This document shows positions 17,250 through 25,400 of a DNA stretch of 64,000 bases, piece after piece. How positions within the stretch are numbered: position 1 is the first letter of the stretch; each line of letters begins with the position of its first letter. Below the pieces are notes generated by a model. The model saw only the letters and a list, made by a program, of their open reading frames with translations. It was not told the origin of the DNA and did not search any database. Source of the DNA: Planotetraspora sp. A-T 1434 (GTDB lineage Bacteria; Actinomycetota; Actinomycetes; Streptosporangiales; Streptosporangiaceae); contig NZ_JAOEGB010000013.1 in NCBI RefSeq assembly GCF_025420585.1, forward strand, positions 62,001 through 126,000, given 5' to 3'. The translations under genes were made by a program, and so were the position numbers.

Positions 17250-17343
17250 TTGTTTCAACCGTTGGTCATGACGATGTACGCCGAATGTCGTCGGTAGAAC
17301 ACCGTGCGAATACTCCGTACTCGCGGGGAGAGGCTGCCGCTCC
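17250..17343 (-). promoter_or_regulatory. Shared catabolic leader, copy 2
   Basis: Minus strand: GGAGCGGCAGCCTCTCCCCG, CGAGTACGGAGTATTCGCAC, GGTGTTCTACC, GGCGTACATCGTCATGACC, then AAGGAGACAGCCCG at the dioxygenase start. It is arranged head-to-head with copy 3 within the 526-bp divergent gap 17232-17757, which contains no gene that I can support. Confidence 0.65.
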
Positions 17344-17488
17344 GCCGGCGCCCGTAGCGTGTCGCCGAGCGATGCCAACCGATCTTCGTGCGTGAACGGG
17401 CCAGGCGACGTATGTGACGCGCATGGCTGGGACCTCGTGGGGCCGCGGGCGAGGTGGCGACTCCCAGCGAAGCGACCGGCTCGCTTGA

Positions 17489-17596
17489 AGGAGCCTCGCC
17501 CTGCGAGTACGGAGTATCCGCAGGGCGTTCCACACCCGGTACGTGAAGCGCATTGTCATGGTGAGCGGTCGAACAGCGCGGAAGGAGACAGTCCGG
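17489..17596 (+). promoter_or_regulatory. Shared catabolic leader, copy 3
   Basis: Plus strand: GGAGCCTCGCCCTG, CGAGTACGGAGTATCCGCAG, CGTTCCACACCCGGTACGTG, CATTGTCATGGTGAGCGG, then AAGGAGACAGTCCG. It is collinear with copies 1 and 2 and points towards the isomerase gene at 17758. A weaker, partial relative (CCACACCTGGTACGCG) occurs at about 18638 before the esterase. Confidence 0.6.
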
Positions 17597-17757
17597 CGAC
17601 CGAGGGGTCCGGGAATGGATCCACACCCTCGGAACCCAACGTCTCGTCCGAGCTTGAGTCGCCGGCGACCACGCCGTCCAATGGGCGGCGCTGCTCGTGC
17701 GCCGAAGACGCAGACCGCCTGTGACCGACTCGAATGTGTTACGAGAGGTGAGTATCG

Positions 17758-18501
17758 ATGAGTTCGTACCGCGTGGGCCTGTTGGTGCCGAGTTCCAACA
17801 CGACGATGGAGACCGAGGTTCCCGAGGTGCTGCGCCGGGTGGCGGCGGCGACGGGCGACCGGTTCACGTTCCACTCCAGCCGGATGCGGATGAAGACCGT
17901 GAGTGCGGAGGAACTGTCCGCGATGAACGCGGACGCCGATCGGGCGGCGGTGGAGCTGGCTGACGCGGCGGTAGATGTGATGGCGTATGCCTGCCTGGTC
18001 GCGATCATGTCTCAGGGGCGCGGGGCGCATTATGAGATTGAGAAGCGGCTGACCAAGACGGCGGCGGATGCGGGCGACCCGGTGGACGTGGTGTCGAGCG
18101 CGGGGGCTCTCGTCGCCGGCTTGCACCACCTCGGCGCCCGCAAGGTCTCACTGGTGACCCCGTATATGAAGCCTTTGACCGCGCGGGTGGTCGATTACAT
18201 CGAGGCAGAGGGCATCGAGGTCCAGGACGCGATCAGTCTGGAGGTGGACGACAACCTCGCCGTCGGACGCCTCGACCAGGGAAAGCTGCCGGAGATCGCG
18301 GGCCGGCTCGACACGCGCGGGGCCGACGCGGTGGTGTTGAGTGCGTGCGTGCAGATGCCGTCCCTGGAGGCGATCCCGGCGGCCGAAGCCGTCGTGGGCC
18401 TGCCGGTCGTCACCGCATCGACCGCCACGTCCTGGCAGGTGCTGTCCGCGCTCGGGGCATACGCCCCGGTTCCTGGGAATGGCGCACTGTTCAAGGGCTG
18501 A
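17758..18501 (+). CDS. Maleate cis-trans isomerase-like (Asp/Glu racemase superfamily)
   Basis: 247 residues. VGLLVPSSNTTMETEVPEVL is the signature start of maleate isomerases (MaiA/NicE). Two catalytic cysteines sit in YACLVAIMSQG and LSACVQMPSLEAI, as in that family, which interconverts maleate and fumarate without cofactor. Arylmalonate decarboxylases are a related alternative but lack one of the two cysteines. ATG 17758 has AGAGGTGAG upstream. It is divergent from the dioxygenase operon with a shared leader, which supports a common pathway in which maleate arises from ring cleavage. Confidence 0.85.
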   Translation: MSSYRVGLLVPSSNTTMETEVPEVLRRVAAATGDRFTFHSSRMRMKTVSAEELSAMNADADRAAVELADAAVDVMAYACLVAIMSQGRGAHYEIEKRLTKTAADAGDPVDVVSSAGALVAGLHHLGARKVSLVTPYMKPLTARVVDYIEAEGIEVQDAISLEVDDNLAVGRLDQGKLPEIAGRLDTRGADAVVLSACVQMPSLEAIPAAEAVVGLPVVTASTATSWQVLSALGAYAPVPGNGALFKG

Positions 18502-18690
18502 GGCCGGGGACTCGTCAAGGTCACCTGACACGGCTGAACTGCCGCGGAGCACGCCTTCTCAACTGCTCGGCACCGACGCCGAGTTCTTCACCGATACGCC
18601 GGCGCACAGAGCTGTACGGCCGTACGTGCGGGACAGTCCCACACCTGGTACGCGGGCGCGTCGCTTCTCATATCCAAGAAAGAGCCAACC

Positions 18691-19782
18691 GTGACAGCTG
18701 AAAGTGCTACAGAGTTTCGTAACGGCGCCGCGGGGCGCCTCGGCGCCTCTGAGCGGTCGCTCAAGACCGACCCCCGGACTCATCCAGGTCTCGTAGCCGC
18801 GCTTGCACCGGTCGGGCTCGGCGATCTGTCGTCGGCGCCATCGGTGAGTTTCCGTTCCCCGCGTGCGGAGCTTCTGGAGTTCGCCGCCGCTGTCGAGTCC
18901 GGCTCCGAGCCATTGTTCGAGGCGCTGAACGCTGGACTGCCCGAGGTCGAGGGGGTCGCGTCCGAGACGCACACCGTCACGGGTCCGGATGGCCACGAGA
19001 TCAAGCTCTACGTGACCCGCCCGGAGGGCGTGCAGGGCCCGCTGCCGGCCGTTTACTACATTCACGGCGGCGGCATGGTCATTTCGGAGGCCGCGGGCGC
19101 CGGCTACGATCGCTGGCGGCGGGAACTCGCCGCTACCGGCCTGGTCGTCATCGGCGTCGAGTTCCGCAACGGCGCGGGCAAGCTCGGTCCGCATCCGTAC
19201 CCGGCCGGGCTGGAGGACTGCGCGACCGGCCTGCGGTGGGCTGCGGCGCACGCCACCGAGCTGGGTGTGTCGAACATCGTGGTGTCGGGCGAGTCAGGCG
19301 GCGCCAACCTCGCTCTCGCGCTGGCCATCAAGGCCAAACGGGAGGGCTTCCTGTCCACGATCTCCGGGGTGTACGCGCAATGCCCATACATCTACGGCAA
19401 GTGGGCCCTTGACGGCGAGGGGCTGCCATCGCTGGCCGAGAACGACGGCTACGTCCTCAATCGCGACACGATGCAGGTACTCGCCGAGATTTACGACCCG
19501 GGTTCGGCGAACATCGACGAGGCGACCTGCTGGCCCTCCCGGGCCACGACCGCCGACCTGGAGGGGCTTCCGCCGCACGTGATTACAGTCAACGAGGTCG
19601 ATCCGCTGCGCGACGAGGGACTCGACTATTACCGCAAGCTGCTCGCGGCGGGCGTCCCGACGGCCGGCTGGATGAACATGGGGCTGTCCCACATCGCGGA
19701 GACCCTCGTCCGCGCGGCGCTGCCCGACGTCTACGCCGCGAACGTCCGCGGCATCAGCGGCTTCGCTCACTCCCTGCGGTGA
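18691..19782 (+). CDS. HSL-family alpha/beta-hydrolase (esterase/carboxylesterase)
   Basis: 363 residues. The oxyanion-hole motif YYIHGGGMVISEA, nucleophile elbow VSGESGGANLALA, acid in VNEVDPLRDEGLDYY and His in MGLSHIAETLV define the hormone-sensitive-lipase (fold-3) family. GTG start at 18691 with AAGAAAGAG upstream. An N-terminal extension of about 80 residues precedes the fold. It probably hydrolyses a small ester feeding the neighbouring catabolic steps; the substrate is unknown. The last 16 bp overlap the convergent regulator gene. Confidence 0.88.
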   Translation: MTAESATEFRNGAAGRLGASERSLKTDPRTHPGLVAALAPVGLGDLSSAPSVSFRSPRAELLEFAAAVESGSEPLFEALNAGLPEVEGVASETHTVTGPDGHEIKLYVTRPEGVQGPLPAVYYIHGGGMVISEAAGAGYDRWRRELAATGLVVIGVEFRNGAGKLGPHPYPAGLEDCATGLRWAAAHATELGVSNIVVSGESGGANLALALAIKAKREGFLSTISGVYAQCPYIYGKWALDGEGLPSLAENDGYVLNRDTMQVLAEIYDPGSANIDEATCWPSRATTADLEGLPPHVITVNEVDPLRDEGLDYYRKLLAAGVPTAGWMNMGLSHIAETLVRAALPDVYAANVRGISGFAHSLR

Positions 19783-20684
19783 CCCGGCGTCACGACAGAT
19801 GAGGAACTCCGATTCCCGGCTTCCCGGGATGGGGAGAGGAGGGCATCTATGGCGTGCTCGGTCTTTTCATCGTGGGGCAGCCACAACTGGAGCCAGTGGC
19901 CGGCCTCTCCGACGAGAAGAACCTCGAGAGTGACGTGGAGGATCCCGGCATCGGGATGAAAGAGACGCTTGACGCCTGGCCGTCTGTACGCGACCGGGTG
20001 GGCGGCCCATCGCTCCGCGAACTCGGGAACCGCGCTCAGGTCGTCGACCAGGGCGCGGAACTCGTCGTCGGAACCCCAGTCCTGTTGGGCGGACCGCAGC
20101 CAGCCGACCACCTCGTCGGCTGTGGCCGCCCAATCGTCATCATCGAATAGCCGGTGCGTCGCGGGGTTCAGGAAGTGGTGACGAATGAAGTTGGGCGGCT
20201 CCCCATCCGGCGTTCCCAGCGGCCTGGACACCGTTTCCCATGCTTTGTTCCATGCCACAACGTTGTAGATGGGCCCGAGCAAGCACGCCGGCGTGGGATC
20301 GAGACGGTCCAGCAGCGCAAGCACGGTGGGTCGTGGCTCATCGCTGACCGGGCGGGGCGCCGGGAAGAGCGCGGCGCTGTGCCGTTTCATGGCCAGCATC
20401 GCAAGGTGCCGCTTGTCGTCATCGGAGAGCCGCAGCGCCTCGGCGAGCGCGGCGAGCACCGCGACGGAGGGATTGGTGTCTCGGCCCTGCTCCAGCCGTT
20501 CCAGATACTCGACGCTCAAGCCGGCGAGCGTAGCGAGCTCTTCTCGCCGCAACCCGGGGGTTCGCCGCCGAGCAGAGGAGGACAAACCCACTTGCTCGGG
20601 TTTCAGTTGCTCCCGGCGCGATCGCAGAAACGCCGCAAGATCGCCTTCGTCGGTCGTCACCCCACGTTGCCCTCTAGTCGGCAC
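19767..20684 (-). CDS. XRE-type regulator with MmyB-like ligand domain
   Basis: 305 residues. Residues about 15-95 form a helix-turn-helix of the actinobacterial type (RRRTPGLRREELATLAGLS, VEYLERLEQGRDTNPS). The rest is an MmyB-like PAS-related ligand-binding domain (PACLLGPIYNVVAWNKAWE, HPDAGILHVTLEVLL), thought to bind small acyl/fatty ligands. Start GTG 20684 (Shine-Dalgarno GGGAGAGG); a GTG at 20660 is an alternative. It ends inside the esterase gene. It is a candidate regulator of the shared catabolic leaders. Confidence 0.88.
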   Translation of the reverse strand: MPTRGQRGVTTDEGDLAAFLRSRREQLKPEQVGLSSSARRRTPGLRREELATLAGLSVEYLERLEQGRDTNPSVAVLAALAEALRLSDDDKRHLAMLAMKRHSAALFPAPRPVSDEPRPTVLALLDRLDPTPACLLGPIYNVVAWNKAWETVSRPLGTPDGEPPNFIRHHFLNPATHRLFDDDDWAATADEVVGWLRSAQQDWGSDDEFRALVDDLSAVPEFAERWAAHPVAYRRPGVKRLFHPDAGILHVTLEVLLVGEAGHWLQLWLPHDEKTEHAIDALLSPSREAGNRSSSSVVTPGHRRE

Positions 20685-20895
20685 GCAGCCTCTCCCTCGG
20701 GTATCAGGACTTACCGGACCTCTGCCGACGGGTGCCCACGGCGCATGTCGGGAACTGGAAAGCCGAACAGAGCCAAAGGCTGACGACGGCGACCGGCCCC
20801 CGAGACAACTGATGGCGCTCGGTGAAAATTCCTAGCCCGCCGACCCCACCTTTGGCGACTCCTTGCCGGAGATCGCTCCGGTCACGAGCGGGACG

Positions 20896-21000
20896 CTGGG
20901 CGCGATCAAGCTCCTCGGGCCAAGGCCCGCACGGACGTGAAGGTGGCCGGCTTCGACGGCATCCCCGACGGTCTCAAGGCGGTCGAGGCCGGGGCGCCGG
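20896..21000 (+). pseudogene. Ribose-type ABC sugar-binding protein (rbsB) relic
   Basis: LGAIKLLG in one frame and, after a shift, ARTDVKVAGFDGIPDGLKAV in the next match the DxVALGALKAL...DVKVVGFDGxPDGLKAV stretch of periplasmic ribose-binding proteins. Nothing else of the gene remains. Together with the lacI and rbsD relics at 11.0-11.4 kb this looks like a dismantled rbs locus. The rest of 20685-21125 is GC-rich with short CGCGGCTCA-type repeats and no gene. Confidence 0.65.
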
Positions 21001-21125
21001 CGGCCGACGTCCCCCCGCGTCCCTCGCGTCCCTCGCGGCTCACGCGGCTCACGCGGCTCGGGGGTCGGGCGGGTCGCGCGGGTCGGGCGGCGCCGGGAGA
21101 CGAGACCGCGCCGCCGCGCGGGAGG

Positions 21126-22415
21126 TCAGGAGGCCGCCTTGGCGGTGGCGTCAACGGCCTGCCGCAGGATCGCCAGGCCGGCCGACAGGCGGGAGGAGTC
21201 GATAGTGAGCGGCGGCATCACCTTGATTACGGACTCCTCCCGTCCGCACCGCTCCAGGACGAGGCCGCCCTCGTAACAGTGACGCTGGACCTCCCGCGCG
21301 CGCGGGCCGCCCCCGGCCTCGGAGAGGTCGACGGCGAGCACGGCCCCCCTGACCCGGACCCGGACTCCGGGCTGGGCGCGGGCCGTGTCGGCTCCGAAGT
21401 CGGCCAGCCTGGCCGCCAGCGCCCGCAAGCCGGCCTGGAACTCGGCGCTCTCCCACAGGTCGAGGGCGGCGGTGGCCCCGATGAGGGCGAGCTGGTTTCC
21501 GCGAAAGGTGCCCGTGTGCTCGCCCGGCTCCCACACGTCGATCTCCGGCCGCATCAGCAGGATCGACAGCGGCAGGCCGTAACCACTGAGGGACTTGGAG
21601 ACCGTCACCAGGTCCGGCGTGATGCCGGCCTGTTCGAAGCAGAAGAAGCTCCCCGTGCGCCCGCAGGCGGTCTGGATCTCGTCCAGGATCAGCAGGATCC
21701 CGCGGCGCTCGGTGAGGTCGCGCAGCGCCCGAAGCCAGGGACCGGAAGCGAGGTAGACGCCGCCGTCCATCTGGACGGGCTCGACGATGACCGCGGCGGG
21801 CAGGCCGACCCCGGAGCCGGGGTCGTCCAGGAGCCTGCGCAGGTAACCGATCGAGTCGAACGGGCCTGCCGGGCCGTCCTCGTAGGGCACGAACGTCACA
21901 TCCTGCGGGGAGACCCCGGCCGCGCGCCGCGCGGCCAGGGCGCCGCTCACCGACAGCGCGCCCTGGGACATGCCGTGGAAGGCCCCGCCGAACGCCACCA
22001 CGCCCGGTCTGCCGGTGGCCTTGCGCGCCAGCTTGAGCGCGGCCTCCACGGCGTTGGCGCCGGTCGGCCCGGTGAACTGCACGCGGTGGTCGAGGCCGCG
22101 CGGGCGCATGACGACCTCCTGGAACCGCTCGAGGAAGTCCCGCTTCGCCGTGGTGAACAGGTCGAGCCCGTGCACGACGCCGTCATCGGCCAGGTAGTCA
22201 AGCAGGCGGCGCTTGATGTGGTCGTGGTTGTGTCCGTAGTTGAGCGCGCCCGCCCCGCACAGGAAGTCCAGGAACACCCGCCCGTCCTCGGTGACGAGCT
22301 CGGCTCCCCTGGCCCGGCTGAAGATCGTGGGAAAACTCCGTGAATAGAGTCGCACCCGCGATTCCATCGCCTCGAAGACGGTGTGGCCCTGCTGCGGCGG
22401 GACGATGTCGAGCAT
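21126..22415 (-). CDS. EctB-like L-2,4-diaminobutyrate aminotransferase
   Basis: 429 residues, class III PLP aminotransferase. VFEAMESRVRLYSRSFPTIF is the typical start of diaminobutyrate-2-oxoglutarate aminotransferases (EctB, PvdH). FLCGAGALNYGHNHD, QFTGPTGANAVEAALKLARK, ILDEIQTACGRTG and the PLP-lysine segment VTVSKSLSGYGLPLS follow. It would convert aspartate semialdehyde and glutamate to L-2,4-diaminobutyrate. No ectA or ectC is adjacent, so it more likely supplies an NRPS monomer than ectoine. Start ATG 22415 with CGGAGGA, 20 bp after the NRPS stop; last gene of the biosynthetic operon. Confidence 0.92.
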   Translation of the reverse strand: MLDIVPPQQGHTVFEAMESRVRLYSRSFPTIFSRARGAELVTEDGRVFLDFLCGAGALNYGHNHDHIKRRLLDYLADDGVVHGLDLFTTAKRDFLERFQEVVMRPRGLDHRVQFTGPTGANAVEAALKLARKATGRPGVVAFGGAFHGMSQGALSVSGALAARRAAGVSPQDVTFVPYEDGPAGPFDSIGYLRRLLDDPGSGVGLPAAVIVEPVQMDGGVYLASGPWLRALRDLTERRGILLILDEIQTACGRTGSFFCFEQAGITPDLVTVSKSLSGYGLPLSILLMRPEIDVWEPGEHTGTFRGNQLALIGATAALDLWESAEFQAGLRALAARLADFGADTARAQPGVRVRVRGAVLAVDLSEAGGGPRAREVQRHCYEGGLVLERCGREESVIKVMPPLTIDSSRLSAGLAILRQAVDATAKAAS

Positions 22416-22435
22416 GAGTCCTCCGGTGAGATCGG

Positions 22436-25400
22436 TCAGGCCGTTCCGGGGATGGATTGAATGATCTTCACGAGCTCGGTCACGTGCGGCGGCCTCAGCA
22501 CGCCGACATGGCCGCCGGAGACCCGGTGCAGCTCGATCGGCGCGAGCGCCCGCCATCGGCTCAGGTAGTCGTCGTAGTCCCGGGCGCTCAGGGCGACGTG
22601 GTCGCCCTCCACGAGCTCGTCCCCGGCGACCAGGTGGACCGGACGGCCGAGCGGTGTGAAGCGGTAGGCCAGCCGGGTCTCCGCGAGGCGCCGCCACACG
22701 GTCACGGTGGCGGCCCAGGCGGCGGCCCATCCGGGATCCGGCTCCCGGTCGATCAGCGCGTGCGCCCGCTCGTCGTCGACCACCGCCCGGAGCAGCGCCG
22801 CCGCCTCGTCCCGCACCGAGGTCTCCCCGGCGGCGAGCAGTGCCAGAAGCTCCTCGCACCGGCGCAGCATGGGGAGCTGCGGGCTGGTCGCGGCTCCGGC
22901 GATGCCCTCCAGCGCGGGGTCGAGGAGGATCACGGGTCCGTGGCCGGGGCCGCGGCGCCGGGCTAGCTCCCAGGTGACCGGCGAGCCGCCGCACCAGCCG
23001 AGCAGCGCCCAGTCCCCCCGGGGCAGGGCGGCGCCGATTTCCTCCAGGTAGCGGCCCGCGAGCTCTTCGACGGTCAGGCCGGCCAGGTCCGGCTCGGCCA
23101 CGGCGGGATGCTGGAGCGCCGCGACCGGCGCGTCGATCGCGTCGGCCAGCTCCCGGTACCAGTGGACGCCGCCGCCGCCCGGATGGACGACGACGAGCGG
23201 CCTGCCGCGGCCGTCCGCGCGCAGCCAGACCAGCGAGCCGCCTTCGGAGCGCCGGCGGGTCCCGGCCGCCACGGCGGCGACGGTGCGACGGCGCAGGATC
23301 TCCCGGGGCGAGATCACGATGCCGTGCTCCCTGCCCAGCCGCACGGACGCCCGCATGGCCGTCAGCGAGTGGCCGCCCAGAGCGATGAAATCGTCGTGGA
23401 GGCCGATCCGGTCGACTCCGAGAAGCTCGGCCCAGATCGCCGCGACGGCGCGCTCCACGCCGGTGGCGGCCGCCGCGCCGGTGCCGGGCGCCGGGTCGGT
23501 GCCGGGCACCGGGTTCGGGGCGGGTGCGGCGTCGCCCTGCGGCGGCCGCCCGCCCGGATGGAAGACCGGGTGCGGGGCGTGGTCCGCCACGTCCAGGCTC
23601 TGGAACACGCGCTCGGACATGCCCTCGGACATGCTCTGGAACACGCGCTCGGACATGCCCTCGGACATGCTCTGGAACACGCGCTCGGACATGCCCTCGG
23701 ACATGCTCTGGAACACGCGCTCGGACATGCCCTCGGACATGCTCTGGAACATGCGCTCGGACATGCGGTCGGACATGCGGTCGGACATGCGGTCGGACAT
23801 GCGGTCGGACATGCCCTCGGACATGGTCGCCACGATCGCCGCGAACGTCTCGCCGACGACCCGCGCCCAGCCCTCCCCCACCCGGCCCGTCCGGACGGTC
23901 ACCTGCACGGCGCCCGGCACCACGGTCACGACGAGCGGGAACTCGTTGGGGCTGTCGTCCACGGTTTGGGCGAGATCCACCGCCTTCTGGTCGACGGTGT
24001 AGAAGTCGAGGTAGTTGAAGGTGGCCTCGATCAGCGGCTCGGTGGAGCCCCGCTGAAGCTCGGTCAGCGGATACCTGCGATGCGGCTGCAGCGCCGTCTC
24101 CTCGGCGAAGACGGCGGCCAGAAGTTCATCCCAGCCGGCCGCGGCGGGGAGGTCCGGCACGGCGAACGGCACCGTGTTGAGGTGCATGCCGGCGATCTCA
24201 TCCCCGCCGCGCGTCTCCAGCCGGCCGTTCACCACCAGGCCCGCGAAGAAGCGGGGAGCGGAGGAGAACGCGGCCAGCGTCTTGAGGTAGGCGGTCAGGA
24301 AGACGGTCTTCACCGGCACCCCGGCGGCGGCCGCCCGGGCCTTCAGCGCGGCGTGCCCGCCGATGGGGATCTGCACGGTCATCATCCGGTCGTCCGGGCC
24401 GCCCCAGCCGTACGGCACGGCGAACCTGGCGCGCCCGGCCAGCCGGAGCCGCCAGAACTCCCGGCTCTCCTCCGACCGCAGCGACTCGCCCTCGGCGGCC
24501 ACGAAGTCGGCGAAGCGCACGTCCGGAAGCGGGCGCGGGACCGGCGGGAGGCCCGATGCCGCCTCACGGTAGTACGCGATGAGCTCGCTAAGCAGCGAGT
24601 TGTGACTCCAGCCGTCCAGGATGGCGTGACATTCAACCACGGACAGCCACCACTGGTCGTCGGCGACCACGTGGACCCGCAGGCGCCACAGCGGGGGCCG
24701 TTCCAGGTCGAACAGCACCCGGCGCTCGGTGGCGGCAGCCCGGATGACGGCGTCGCGCTGCTCGTCCGACGGTAGGCCGCGCAGGTCGTCGATCACGACG
24801 TCCGGTGACGCCCGGCGGTGGACCAGCTGCAGCGGCTCGCCGTACGACGTCAGGTCGAAGCCGGTGCGGAGGACCTCGTGCCGGTCCACGACGGCCCGGG
24901 CGGCGGCGCGCAGCGCGGCAGGGTCGAAGGGGCCCTCCCCGCGGACGGCGTAGCACGTGACGTTGTGATACGGCCGTACGTCGCCGTCGCCGAGCATCTC
25001 AAAGAGCATGCCGGCCTGGATCCGGGAGAGGGGGTAGGCGTCCACGAGATCGTCACGGGCCCCGAGCAAGCCCCGGTCCGCGACCGAGATCAGGGAGAAC
25101 GACTCGGCCCTGCGGTCGTCGGCGCGGCGCGACGGCGCGCGGGCCGCCGACGCGAGGGCCTCCAGGGTTCGGTGCCGGAACAGGTCCTGGACCGTCACCT
25201 CGATGCCGCGGTCGCGCAGCCGCCCGACCGCCCGGACGGCCCGCATGGAGTCGCCGCCCCGGTCGAAGAACCCGTCGTCGCGGCCGATGCCTCCGCCGGG
25301 GACGTCCAGCACCTCGGCCCAGACAGCGGCGACCACCTCCTCCACGGGGCCGCGCGGCGGGGTTCGTGCGGGGTCCGGCCGCTCCTCCGCGGGCGCGGGC

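Noticed and set aside
21126-22415. Ectoine biosynthesis gene ectB
   Set aside because: No ectA, ectC or ectD nearby, and the gene is the last of an NRPS-PKS operon, so a precursor role fits better.
21126-22994. Longer form of the diaminobutyrate aminotransferase with a 190-residue N-terminal extension
   Set aside because: The extension runs through the coding sequence of the NRPS thioesterase in another frame; ATG 22415 with CGGAGGA fits the EctB N-terminus.
23600-23825. CRISPR array
   Set aside because: Units are contiguous, in frame with the NRPS, and have no unique spacers; this is a coding tandem repeat.
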